The notes beneath the pieces were generated by a model. That model was not told the origin of the DNA. It saw only the letters and a program-made list of their open reading frames with translations, and made no database searches. Below, piece after piece: positions 23,127 to 33,275 of a stretch of 64,000 bases of DNA. The stretch is from Viridothelium virens (Eukaryota > Ascomycota > Dothideomycetes > Trypetheliales > Trypetheliaceae), in assembly GCA_010094025.1 (NCBI GenBank), contig ML991796.1:62001-126000 (forward strand), read 5' to 3'. The position numbers and the translations under genes were made by a program. How positions within the stretch are numbered: the stretch's first letter is position 1; every line of letters begins with the position of its first letter.

Positions 23127-25028
23127 TTACAGCCAACCCCCTAGCTCCCTTATCACAACTTCCCAATCATCCCTCAGGAGCTCTTCCCTTCCCGTCACAG
23201 TAACGACTCGAAATTTCCTCTCTCCGCCCTCCAAAATCACGCGATCGATCCAGATCTCGCAACTTGTCCTCCGTCTCAAATCCTCGATCCGCCTCTCCGT
23301 CGGCTCGTGGATCCCCACCGGCGCTACAAACTGCCGGCTGCGAAACGGAGTATACCGATACGAAAACGCCGGATATTCAGTTTGCTGCCACGTCGTATGC
23401 GTAGTCAGAAACGCCACCAGCGCTGCCTGGAGCGTCGTGATGAGGGGCTCGTAGTTCGCTGCAGAGCTGTAGCGTTCGATCTCAGCTGAGTCGCGTGAGC
23501 GATAGAGCGGATGGTCGTCAGGCGGCGAGGTAGGCGCTTGGATATTGCCGAGGAGGAAGATCCGGGCGCGGGAGGTGGGGAGCAGGTCGCGCAGATGGCA
23601 GAGACGGGAGAAGTTTCGCTGGTCTAAGGTGAGGAGGAAGTCGAAGTCTTCGAAGTCGGAGGTGATCAGTCCGCGTGGCTGGTGCTTGGAGATCCGTGAG
23701 CCAATGTCGGATTCTTCGTAAGTGTCGGCGTGGCGGAAGAGCGCGCGGAGGGCGGCGTGATTGATGTGGGCATTGGTGGCGTTGTGCAGAGTCCAACCGT
23801 GGATTGTCGTATCCCTTATGAGGGAGGAGCGAAGACGGGTGGCCGCGGAGTCGAGGGCGCAAAAGGGGGAAGCTGCTCCATTGTTGAGAGTCCAGAGACG
23901 AAGGATCTCGGCACAGGCGTGAGCAAGGATTGAACGTGCTGAGAAAAATTAACAACTTGCGGTAGAATGGGGTACGTTAGATGGCTATCAAAACTTACTA
24001 CCATTGAAGGAATCTACAAAGAGCACTGAGACCGGACCTGATATCTTGTGCTCTTGGGAATAGGAACGAACGTGCAAACCGGCTTCGATTGAAGGGGCAG
24101 ATTCAGTTTCACTGCTTGAGTGCTGTCGGCCATGCAGATGGCGGAAACCTGTCGGCGCCGTAGAGTTTGAACCACGTGGTTGGTCTTGGCGACGATGCTC
24201 GTGTGGATGCCGCTCAATTCGCAGTGGCGCATTGGATCGCTGAGGGAGCTGAGCGGAGCTGGGGCGAGGAGGATCTTGCTGCCGAGCGCAGTTTTCCACA
24301 CGTCCATCCTCTTCGGGATACGGAGTCCCTCGACGTACGGGTAGATTCGCGTGCCAGGAAGGATTCAATTGCGAAGGCGTCTCTCGTACACCCTGTATAT
24401 CTCTCCGGAAGGCTGCAGGCTGATCACGATGTAACGTTTTTGATCGAGAAAAGCGTTCGGGGACTCGATCAACAGGCGGATTAATTGAATTCTGTGCCCA
24501 CGCTGGAACTCGCATATCGTAATGTCTGGGCGGAACATTATGGCACTGTGTTGGGCCTAAAGCAATGCGATTTGTTTGTCCTGATCGATCTCGAAGTCTC
24601 GTATGGTAGGCTAAAAGATCATGGGTATTCATTGAAAGGTCATCTCTCATCAACAGTAAGCGCTGTTGCATTGAATAACCCGCTGCATGAGAAGAGACGG
24701 GCAAACCCCTCGTATGATTATTGAAAAGTCTCATGAGTTTGTGAAGCGTTGAGTCAAGATTGGCCCTGATGCTCTCGAGTGTCGCGTATCTGGGAATTCG
24801 TTAGCTTGAGAGAAGGAAGGAGACTGAAGGAACTTACACCAGACGATCGCCATTTTGGATGACCGAATCCACTTCTGCATTTAGGTGAATGAGGCATTCC
24901 AAAGTTGTTTTTGCCTGTATGGATACCGCGTGAAATCCAGCAAGGCGATTTACCCTTTCTGCTGCACTGGATTGCCTATGTATAGCACGGCATAGTTCTA
25001 TAACGTTGTTATAATTGAAAGTAGACAT
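23127..25028 (-). CDS. Low-molecular-weight phosphatase-fold protein with Cys-to-Asp P-loop and KH-like tail
   Basis: Three exons: 25028-24838, 24789-23999 and 23938-23127, giving 597 aa in frame. The N-terminus is predicted helical (MSTFNYNNVIELCRAIHRQ). About residues 100-310 are Arg/Pro/Ser-rich and likely disordered. A low-molecular-weight tyrosine phosphatase fold follows. The P-loop reads VLFVDSFNGTRS where active enzymes have FVCxGNxCRS, so Asp323 replaces the Cys. Later landmarks agree: DSAAT, then GLITSDFEDFDFLLTLDQRN, ARIFLLGNI, and a DDHPLY loop where the general acid would be. The last 60 residues resemble a KH domain without GXXG (ERRIEDLRRRTSCEIWID, then RVVTVTGREE). Phosphatase action is unlikely; binding of a phospho-ligand or RNA is a guess. 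The splice giving NGTRS uses a consensus GTAAGT donor. A GTAAGT also overlaps the stop, so a further exon cannot be excluded. Confidence 0.7.
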
Positions 25029-25527
25029 GTCGCAGACTTGCGCCTCGCAAATTGCGAAGCATAGCAAAGAGGAGTGGAGGCATTGGCAAATTAGTGCACC
25101 AGGCCCTAATATACCTAGAGATTTGTTTTGATGCTCGATGCATTGGAGATGGTGATGTTGGCAGAGTGAAATAGGGAGGTAGCAGTGACCTACTTGGTCC
25201 AGCAGAGGGAAGTTGTTCAGATCACCCCTTGGGGTGTGATTGCTGTCGAGTCTTTGTGGCGAAGTCACGCACGCACAAAGATCGAACGTGACTTTGAGTG
25301 TGGGAGACCTTCTAACACTTGGGATTAGGTAGCCTATTTGTCCAATTGCAGTTTGACATCTATAATGAATTGCGTTTTCTAGTTTTGCGAACTATGGATA
25401 GTGAGATGCTCACCATGCCAGTTTTTCAAGTCAATTGAGTCGACGAACTATACTTAATTTCAGCGTTGCGGTAGGACAAGTGGATTGCAAATAAGGAGCC
25501 CGTGGATGTACATCATAAGTTATACAA
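25029..25527. other. Intergenic region, no gene recognised
   Basis: Between the start of the phosphatase-fold gene and the 3' end of the RNase T2 gene. The frame upstream of 25028 is open to 25268 and could be leader or a longer N-terminus. Nothing else is seen. Confidence 0.5.
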
Positions 25528-26941
25528 TTAGATAAACTGCCACGCTAATTGAAAAGCTATGTTCGAGCTTTGTGTGTAGACGAGTTGCTGCCGTTTGGCT
25601 GAGGGGATGGCATCCGTAAAGAAAGTAGTGTGGCCGCGTGAGGTCGCCAGATTTTGACCTTTGCTGCTGAATTGCGCCGGACTTACGTTATCACCACAGG
25701 TGAAAGCTCCTCTGACAAAACCACACACACCTTTGGTAGTGGTGAGGATGAAGAATTGACCTGCTACATATTAGTCTTGTCATGAGGGATAAACGGATGA
25801 TAGCCAGTACCATTCCACTTGGTACGGTAAGAAGCGGGCTGGCCTTGGGCTGCCAGTTTTCCATTACTGATCAAAAATCCCTTTTGCTGCCCGCTAATCA
25901 ATACATTCAGATGGCCATTGCCTTTGAATGGCCTTTGGTTTCCGCATCCGTGTCCTGGCGAATCTGGAGAAGAGTGCCGCTGACTACCACGCGATTTCGG
26001 AATGTACCTGACTTGCTTCGGGCATGTGCTCTTCATACCCTGAGGTGTGGAAGGTACGAAATTATCGACACCTCCATTGTGGCCTGTATCGAAGCTGCCC
26101 TTGATATTGAAGTGGTACCATATCTCATCGAGTTCTCCGTAGTGGCACTTGATCGTTACAGGATGACCAAATCCCTTTTCTAGGGCAGCTTGAACGGCGG
26201 TGCGGTCATATGTTTTGCCGTTTGACGGGGTGATCCCGGCGTCTGATAGCCACTATGTAGACTATTAACATCCAAATCGCCAATCCATTCTTCGGAAAAC
26301 ATAGAGTAGCTTGGGACAGACTTACTTTGAATGACGGGAGTGTCTTGAAAAGTTCGATTGTCTTCTCAAAGTACGTTACGACCTCCTCTTGAGGACGATA
26401 GGCGGAATAGCATTTAGGCTGCAGTGTACTGATGCAAGTCCCGTGCTTTGACCATTCGTGCTGATAGAATGATGCATCACGACCACCCGATTCTTTCCAA
26501 TATGTTCCCATAAATGACATTGTATCATTTTTCGCATCCCCCTCTTCCAGTATCTGTACGATATTTCTATACGCTCGCTTGGGGTCGCAGTATGACTCGA
26601 AGGTGCCATCGCAATTATCCGGCCTGCAAAGATTAGCTTATAGGCTTGGCATAGCAATAGTCTTCCCGAAACGTGCCCACCTACCATAAGCCATGGATCG
26701 TCCAGGAATCTTCCGGGCCTGTGGATGGATGCCACTCCCAAAGCTGGGTCTGAACTACCTGTCCCCCAGGAGAATTCAAGCAGCACGTATCTTCAACTAC
26801 CGACGTGTTATGGCAGCTCAATTGCGCACCCGGGCATTGCTTCAGGGTCCCTCCTGTTACTAACGATGCTAATCCGAGCAGAATATGAGTGCCTGTTAGT
26901 GCAGATGCGGCAAGAGATGGCAGTGAAAATCGGATGGACAT
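25528..26941 (-). CDS. RNY1: Ribonuclease T2 family, Rny1-like
   Basis: Secreted or vacuolar endoribonuclease that cleaves single-stranded RNA through 2',3'-cyclic phosphates. Four exons: 26941-26685, 26623-26326, 26252-25811 and 25760-25528, giving 409 aa. A signal peptide begins MSIRFSLPSLAASALTG. The two catalytic blocks are intact: CAS I is SWTIHGLWPDNCDG with His83, and CAS II is FYQHEWSKHGTC with His141, Glu142 and His146. Cys residues fit the family's disulfides (LSC, DTCC, ESYCDP). After a short linker comes the C-terminal extension typical of fungal Rny1 (NGHLNVLISGQQKGFLIS, then KGVCGFVRGAFTCGD). The last exon runs through an unused GTAAGT (DNVSPAQFSS), because that read-through matches the family. 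Start is the ATG giving the best signal peptide; the frame is open upstream. Confidence 0.9.
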
Positions 26942-27871
26942 AGCAAACAACTCCGAGTGATTAATGACCCCTGGATGAGGCTCATGGGCATTGGGAGCAG
27001 ATCCATTTAGTAGATACTTGGGGACCGTTGAGAGTGCGACAGTGACCAACAAATACCATCAACGAGGGGATGGCCATCTGGGGCTTCAATACTCGGATGT
27101 TGGCTATCACAGTTGGTGGTAGAATTTGACGGACAGCCTATGAAGAACGGCCATGATCTTGTCTGGAGCACTCTGAGGCTTATCGGACATGTCCAGAGCC
27201 AGCATTGTGACGATCCACAGGAAGACTTGTCGGCGAAAAGCCGTGGCTTATCCGCCTAATGCGCGCGGAGTAGCAAGGGATATACGGTATGGGGTAGCAA
27301 GATTTTTGCGTTAGGTACCTGATTTGAACTGGATGCCCGTATCTGTCAACGAAAAGTCCAGTCGTGTCGATACCCCTGTCAGCACGACCCCAACCCCAAC
27401 TCTGCACTACAACTACGCAGTACGGGGTACATCATCAATGCGAAGTTACTCCATAGACCAACGGCTCAGCCAACACTTGGCCTATATCGTCTCGTAGCCG
27501 TTGTGTTCTACATAGACTAGTCATCTGCATTGGTGTTTGGGATGCTGTTGGCTTGAATACTGTGTGCGGATTTGTTCTGACCATCCTCACGGAAGTAATT
27601 GCGCCAGTCCGTCGGCCCCCCCAGGGTTGCAGTCTGTCCAAGGAAACAAGAGTTGGTATTCATTCTGCTGTACCACTGCAATAGGGGTAATTCTATCTCA
27701 GGCTGTCTGAACGTACAGCTGTCGGCATACCCTTGCTCAGTCCTCAGAGAATCCAGCCGCAAGAGGTTGCCATCTAAAGATTAACCGGCCTACCACTTTA
27801 CTTGATTACGACCTCACAGGCTCTTGTTTTCACATTCATCGATGATTTTTGTAACAGTCCAAGCTGCTCAA
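26942..27871. other. Intergenic region, no gene recognised
   Basis: About 0.9 kb between the RNase T2 start and the 3' end of the next gene. Only ORFs under 82 codons; no repeat or RNA gene seen. Confidence 0.5.
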
Positions 27872-29060
27872 TCATGCAGTCCTTTGCCCTTCTGGATGGA
27901 ATTGTGGTGTGCTACTGAAAACTCTCCGATGTACTGTTTCCCTTAAGGAGTTCCTGCTTTCATCTTCGGTGCCTTGTTCGTCATGTAGCTCCACAATCTC
28001 CTTCCCGTACAACCTCTCTTGCTCGTTGAAGTCCAGAGCTCTCTGCTTTTTGTCTTCTTCTGAAGCTTCTGCTTTCCAGATTCTCAGCCGATCTGCCTTG
28101 CCTGGAATAGTTTGTCGGTCTGGTAGGGAAGGAAAGGAGTTGCGTTGTAGAGTACCGTTGCGGAGAGTCCCTTGGAAACTGGAGAGATATGTTTGAACAC
28201 CATTCTCATGTTCGTCTGTCCATGAATTCCAGTTCAGCCGATCGTCAGGCAGATGCTCGAACTTTGTAAAGTGGGCAGTTGTCAATTCATCCTTGAGCTC
28301 AATCATGAACTTATTTCGACTAGAATGTCGCTGATGGCCTGTGCGCCAGCTCAACTGGTCATATAAGTGAACGAATAAGGATGCGGAGCTCGATTCGTGA
28401 AAGTTCAACAGGTCGCTCGGATAGATCACTCTGGCTTCTGGGTCACTCCCTAGACACTTTGTATTCCTACCTGTTGGTGCCAAGAACTTACTTCCAGATA
28501 AGAATGGCGTGCAGCCTCGATGGAAGCCGATTGTACTCGGAGCTCTTCCACTCTCCGACAAATTTCTCCAGGGTTTGCATAATCTTCTGTATGCTTCCGA
28601 AACTCATCTCCTCAATATGTCTTGCAGACGGCATCCTAACGACGGAGATCTCATCCTCAATAGCACCCGACCACCCACATCTCTCCGGAAGCGAGTACAA
28701 GCGGCCTATCCATGGTTGAGTGAAAATTCGTAGAAGACATAAAGCTGCTGAAAACCAACCAAGATTCACGAAGTTTCGCTGTGGGAAAATTTTCTTGAAG
28801 AGGAATCTGCCCAAACTTGGGTTTCTTGGATCCAGAACTCGAGTTCTAGCTATCATCACCATATTCGTCAAATTGTCAGTCCATCGTAAACTGTTCATGG
28901 AATGAAGTCCGGACGCGGGAGTGAAGTCAGTCGGAGGGGACATAATGAATGCGAAATGTGCATCGCCGATCGCCTCCTGCTGTGTAACAATCCATCGTAA
29001 CTGCACTACTCGGATCAGACCTCGGCCACTCATTCCCGCGCAGGATGGCTGCGGACGCAT
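27872..29060 (-). CDS. Conserved-looking hypothetical protein
   Basis: Family not recognised. Two exons, 29060-28492 and 28430-27872 with a 61-nt intron, give 375 aa. The joined reading LHAILIWKVIYPSDLLNF is smooth. Visible parts: a moderately hydrophobic segment (NLGWFSAALCLLRIF) about 100 residues in, the motif RLYSLPERCGWSGAIEDE, EYNRLPSRLHAILIW, and a charged C-terminal third rich in Glu, Arg and Lys (EASEEDKKQRALDFNEQERL). That segment is weakly transmembrane at most. The start is uncertain: several in-frame ATGs follow 29060, and the frame is open upstream into the kinase-like gene. It lies only 29 bp downstream of the kinase-like stop in the same direction. The smooth splice and even codon use argue it is a real gene. 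Confidence 0.62.
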
Positions 29061-29089
29061 GACTTTTCCTTGGAGTCGCGTTCCAAATC

Positions 29090-30277
29090 TTACTGAAGCT
29101 TGATCGCTCGTTGCGGAGGACGCTCCCAAGATATGATATTTTCCTTGAGTCTCAGTGCATCGGCTCGGCTTCTCACTAAAGGCGCTTCGTAGACTGGTTC
29201 ACCAGTCTCATCTTTGCCCCTGAGAAGAGGCGTGGGACGTGGTATGTCAGGCGTGTTGAATGCCGGAACCTTCTGAACCTGTTTCTCTTCGCAAATTTGT
29301 CTCCGCTGTCGAATCCAATCGTTCAGATGATTCCGATAGAGTGCAATATCATTGTTCAACTCGCACCGTATTGGCCATTCTACGTGCTGTACTGCCTCTG
29401 GATCCTGCTCCTCGAACGGTACACGCCGGAAATGTTCATCTTGCGTGACTATCTCGTAGAGGGTGAATATTACACCAGTTACGTCATTCCTCTCTGGAAT
29501 ACACGCTGGCTGGCCGACTCGGGCAGCGCGATCGAAATCGAACAATCGAATTTTGCTTGTTTCGGGGTCAACTAGAAGATTTCGCGGTGCTATGTCCTGG
29601 TGCACGATGCCTAAATCGAGATTCAGGTAGTCCACGACAGCGGTGAGCTGTTGTAGCCACTCGAGTCGAAAAACTCGATCTTGGTTCTCGTGGAGAGTTC
29701 CCCCAGGAATGAATACTGTGGTAAAACCGAGGACTCGTGACTCGGCGTCGTCGATAACGATACGATCGAACGAGACAAGGTTTGGGTGCCGTGGGAGGCT
29801 TTTAGTGAGGTGCAGCTCATCCCATATCTGCTTTCTCCACTGGAAAAGTATGCTATATTTGAAGACCACCTTTTTGGCGATTGCAGAGCTGTTAAGATAA
29901 CTCATTAAATCGACTTTGGGTCCGAGTCGATCCAATTCCGTAAGTTTCGAAAGCCTGATAGTCGGACATTCTTGTAATGATGGAGCGTTCGCGTAACGTG
30001 GATAATGTGGGATAAGGGTAGGATCGTCTTCAAGGCTTGTGGAAATCGAAACTAGCAGCCCTTCGTCGTCTACAGTGATAGAGTATACGTTCCGGGATAA
30101 TCCGTCAATGTGGCGCCTGAGAATATCGATCTCCTTGCCCTGTTCAGCAGGTAGCAGTTTGTTAGGGCCATTCACAGCATACCATCGACGTTGATCCCAG
30201 TCGATGATATAACCAGTGTGCTCGTCTCCAGTGATAGCTTCAGCAGTCACCCAGAATCTGTTTGTCGAGGTGATCAT
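29090..30277 (-). CDS. Protein-kinase-like fungal protein
   Basis: Single-exon ORF of 395 aa with a protein-kinase-like fold. The catalytic loop reads GIVHQDIAPRNLLVD, with Asp228 and Asn233 in the expected places, and the metal-binding motif is LFDFDRAAR, a DFD version of DFG with Asp247. A Lys near residue 140 (AKKVVFKYS) and Glu154 (WDELHL) could be the ATP-anchoring pair. The N-terminal 110 residues are not kinase-like; TGYIIDWDQRRWYAVNG resembles a small beta-rich domain. The Gly-rich loop is not obvious. Key residues are present, so activity is possible but on an unknown substrate. Many filamentous fungi carry families of such short diverged kinases. The start ATG at 30277 is the first in frame. 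It is in close tandem with the hypothetical gene downstream. Confidence 0.75.
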   Translation of the reverse strand: MITSTNRFWVTAEAITGDEHTGYIIDWDQRRWYAVNGPNKLLPAEQGKEIDILRRHIDGLSRNVYSITVDDEGLLVSISTSLEDDPTLIPHYPRYANAPSLQECPTIRLSKLTELDRLGPKVDLMSYLNSSAIAKKVVFKYSILFQWRKQIWDELHLTKSLPRHPNLVSFDRIVIDDAESRVLGFTTVFIPGGTLHENQDRVFRLEWLQQLTAVVDYLNLDLGIVHQDIAPRNLLVDPETSKIRLFDFDRAARVGQPACIPERNDVTGVIFTLYEIVTQDEHFRRVPFEEQDPEAVQHVEWPIRCELNNDIALYRNHLNDWIRQRRQICEEKQVQKVPAFNTPDIPRPTPLLRGKDETGEPVYEAPLVRSRADALRLKENIISWERPPQRAIKLQ

Positions 30278-31062
30278 GGTGAACAGAGGTTTAGACTACC
30301 CTTTCTTTTGCAATGATACATGTGGCTGCGACTGCGTTCAGGTAGGGAAACAGAGAGCTGTCTTCTGCAAAGAACAAGCAATGTTCATGTTTTGGAAGGC
30401 ATGGAAAAATTCCAGAGAATGGACACGAATGTTATACCAAGAGTCCGGGCAACTGAGTAATATCACATTATGGAGGGCACTCACCTACGGGAAATGCGCA
30501 TGTGTTGCTCGTTCATGTTAATCAAGGCCAATCTATATGTCCTTAGCACACAGGCACGAGGTTGCGGGCCTTCCCTGAGGTTCACTGCAGGTGCCGACTA
30601 CACCCGTGACCGAGCAAGTGATGCATGACGATGACGGTAGCTCCGTCGACATTGTAAATTATACCATGAATTTCGGTAGCGCATGTGCACGTTCCATATA
30701 GATCCAAAGAGCCGGGATCTTTATTGATCAATTAAGTATTTCCAATATCTAAAGTCTCAAGCTACGGCACCAATCCTAAGGTACCGATCTCCCCAGCGCT
30801 GATCCATCATTACATTGTAGAAATAGAGAGATATGTAGGAGATTTGATGCATATAAGCCTTGCACGAGACCAAACCAGATAATTCGCCAACTTGTAATGC
30901 AAAGATCAGCTTTTCAAGCCCCCCCCCCAACAAAAAACACATTAGAAGGCGCAATGACAAATGGGGAGCCGCAACAGGCTGATATAATCATTGTCATTAG
31001 GCCTGATTCGTAGATAGGGAAGATAAAGCTTGGAAAGCCTTCCAAGGTTCTTTCCCTTGGTG
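30278..31062. other. Intergenic region with a poly-C run
   Basis: About 0.8 kb without a gene. A run of ten C (30919-30928) is followed by an A-rich stretch. The ORF 30757-30960 spans this run and is not credible. Confidence 0.5.
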
Positions 31063-31317
31063 CTAACAGGACGGGCAATTGCCTGCGACTCTCGGCGGGT
31101 CGACGGTGTTCCGAGGAGCGGGAGTCTTGCAAAATCCGCTTTGCCCTGATAGTGTCATAGTAGCGCCGCAAATGAACTTGTGATCCCTGTATTTGTGGCC
31201 GCAGTTGTTGCCATAATAGGTGTACCAGCCGCAAGGACAAGAGCCAGGATTGCGGGCATCATAGACCAGGTGATGGAGGACGTCGGTGGCAATTTGCTGT
31301 GGCTGAATAGTTGCCAT
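31063..31317 (-). CDS. Small cysteine-rich hypothetical protein (84 aa)
   Basis: ORF of 84 aa starting MATIQPQQIATDVLHHLVYD. It has an ordered set of Cys and His: CPCGWYTYYGNNCGHKYRDH, then FICG, FCKTP and NCPSC at the very C-terminus. The C..H/C spacing suggests one or two small zinc-binding knuckles of the kind found in many short, poorly described fungal proteins. There is no signal peptide, so it is probably intracellular. No family name can be given. Real coding is supported by the Cys/His pattern ending exactly at the stop; it could still be the last exon of a longer gene. Confidence 0.55.
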   Translation of the reverse strand: MATIQPQQIATDVLHHLVYDARNPGSCPCGWYTYYGNNCGHKYRDHKFICGATMTLSGQSGFCKTPAPRNTVDPPRVAGNCPSC

Positions 31318-31795
31318 AGTCTATGGCGATGGAGGTTACCAGCTCGCTTCGTAAGGCTGCAGGAGAATGACAATTCCAGCGGAGGGTGCAAATGTCTGAT
31401 TGAGACGCAGTTGACTTGAGAGAGAGAGAAAATATTGAGGACTGGGGAGTAAAATAGCCCCAGGGTAGAGTATATAGGGACTTCACATGGGGATCGTTCA
31501 CGCTGTGGCGTGATCAGTAGATCTCCACCGAAGTCTGCCCAACGCGGAATAGCCATTCAAGGTAATCAGTGTCGGTGTCGGTGACAAAAGATACCAATTG
31601 TCCTAATTGTTCTCAAGATACTGACCGCGCGTGATACAGCCGCATTGAAATGATGCAATAACTTCCTGGGAGCATCCTTGATCGTTCAAGTGTGCCGCTG
31701 CAGCGAACAAACTCTTGGACACGGCCCATTCTCGATTCCCGTGCAACGCATGATGCGTGTTCAGTGGGGGCTTCAGAGCCTTCAGATTGCCTCTT
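31318..31795. other. Intergenic region, no gene recognised
   Basis: About 0.5 kb between the small Cys-rich gene and the RING gene, both on the minus strand. A minus-strand ORF here (31155-31556) overlaps the Cys-rich gene in another frame and is a shadow. Confidence 0.5.
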
Positions 31796-32723
31796 TTACT
31801 TTGGATATTGTACCGCCCGATCCCAATGCTCAAGTGTCATGTAAGGGCTCCGCAACCAAGCTCCAAGCTCATGCAAAAACAGTCTTGCACTGTCACGTCC
31901 AAGAAATTCTTGTAGCATCTCTTCCGCCTGCCCTTCACTACCCTTAATATCTATAGTCTTCAATATCGCGACAATGTATTCAAGCAAGAATTCTGCATTT
32001 CTTGCTCTTCTACCCGCACCTTGATCTCGAGATTGGTTTGCGTCAGTATTCAGAAACTCAAAGACCTGGAGTTCCCTCCGAGCAAACATTCTTGCACGCG
32101 ACTGCAATTCCTCACTGGCGGCGAATGTTTGTGGTGTGAAATCGCGGAACCTCGAGACTCGGTTGGAGCCAACATGAAGGGAGTACATCTGGTTCTGATA
32201 AATACGTCTCCGCTGCCTCAGAGGAGCATCTTCATCCACATTCGCTGGACGACCCCATTGTATTGGGGGAAGGCGCCTCGGGCGGGGTGGCCTTCTCTGA
32301 CGCTGTACACGGGCTGTGATGGATGACGATGTTGGAAGAGGATTCGGACGAGCCTCTGAAATAGCATCTATACGATAGGTTTTGTAGTCATCAGGAGATC
32401 TCCAGTCATACTGAACTTCTTCAACGTGAGCATTGCCTTCCAGACTTGCATTAGCGATGCCACGAGCAGTTGCAGAGCATTGACATACAGAGCGGACACT
32501 TTGAGCGTTCCTGCAGCCAGCTCACAAGACATAGGAAGTCAAAGTTCAAGTGATTGCAGGGTACCGCAACAGCGCGTTCCGTGACGGCGTCCAAGCAGAT
32601 GATGCATGGCTCAAGGCCTCCATTCTTCTGATCCTTTGTATGCTCAACAACTCGTGTTTGATTTGTCTCTTCTAAAGTCTTGCGGAGGACTTCCTGCCTG
32701 ATCACGGGCTCGCTATCTTCCAT
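31796..32723 (-). CDS. RING-finger E3 ubiquitin ligase, fungal Topors-like
   Basis: Two exons, 32723-32489 and 32436-31796 with a 52-nt intron, give 291 aa. The RING finger is near the N-terminus: PCIICLDAVTERAVAVPCNH (Cys40, Cys43, Cys56, His58), then FDFLCLVSWLQERSKCPLC (Cys65, Cys76, Cys79). The last RING Cys is split by the intron; the acceptor was chosen so that CPLC is completed and continues NAHVEEVQYDW. After a basic Arg/Pro-rich stretch comes a conserved helical C-terminal region (YSLHVGSNRVSRFRDFTP, then ARNAEFLLEYIVAILKTIDI and LFLHELGAWLRSPY). This layout matches a fungal RING E3 family often labelled Topors-like, which would attach ubiquitin to unknown targets. Confidence 0.8.
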
Positions 32724-33275
32724 GCAAAGCCATGTGAGTGGTCTCTCCCAGGAAATATGTCGGGGCGTGACGAACGGCTTGAGGTAGAAAGTGGGATAGA
32801 CAGCTCAGATATACTTGATGTGTCCCTTGTCTTTGGGTGTTGAGAGATGGCGCAGGCTAGAGATGATGCGAAATGATTCGTGAGATGCGATGTTGCGGAA
32901 GACTCAGCTGTTTGGGCCTCTTTGCCTCGCCGTAGCCTGAAGAAGCATTGAAATTAGGTGGTCTTTCGCATTCTGAAGATGCCCATCGCTTCGGTGGATT
33001 TTTCGCCGGGCCTGGTGGGTCAGTCTCGGTAGCTTCCGACTTGCGGCAGGACACCGCAGCCGATGAGCTAGGCTACCTTAGGTAGGCTAGGGTGCCGGGA
33101 TGATATCGTCAGGCTTAGGGTCGCACTGGTCCTTCTGAACCCTGCAATGCTCAACATCATTGATTGATTCTCTCCGTCCTTCTACTATAATGAAGCTGCG
33201 TCCTTAGGTTTGGCCTCCGCACCTTTCATGCTTGTGCTGCCTACGCGCCTTTCGCTACAAATTCGTTCGTTCAAC
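32724..33275. other. Intergenic, shared upstream region
   Basis: About 0.55 kb between the divergent RING and HAD-SAK genes. A short repeat-like stretch, CTAGGCTACCTTAGGTAGGC (33069-33088), is a near-palindrome. No gene seen. Confidence 0.5.

Noticed and set aside
29060-29130. Splicing the kinase-like gene into the following hypothetical gene
   Set aside because: A GTAAGA donor exists at the kinase stop, but I found no acceptor that keeps the downstream frame.
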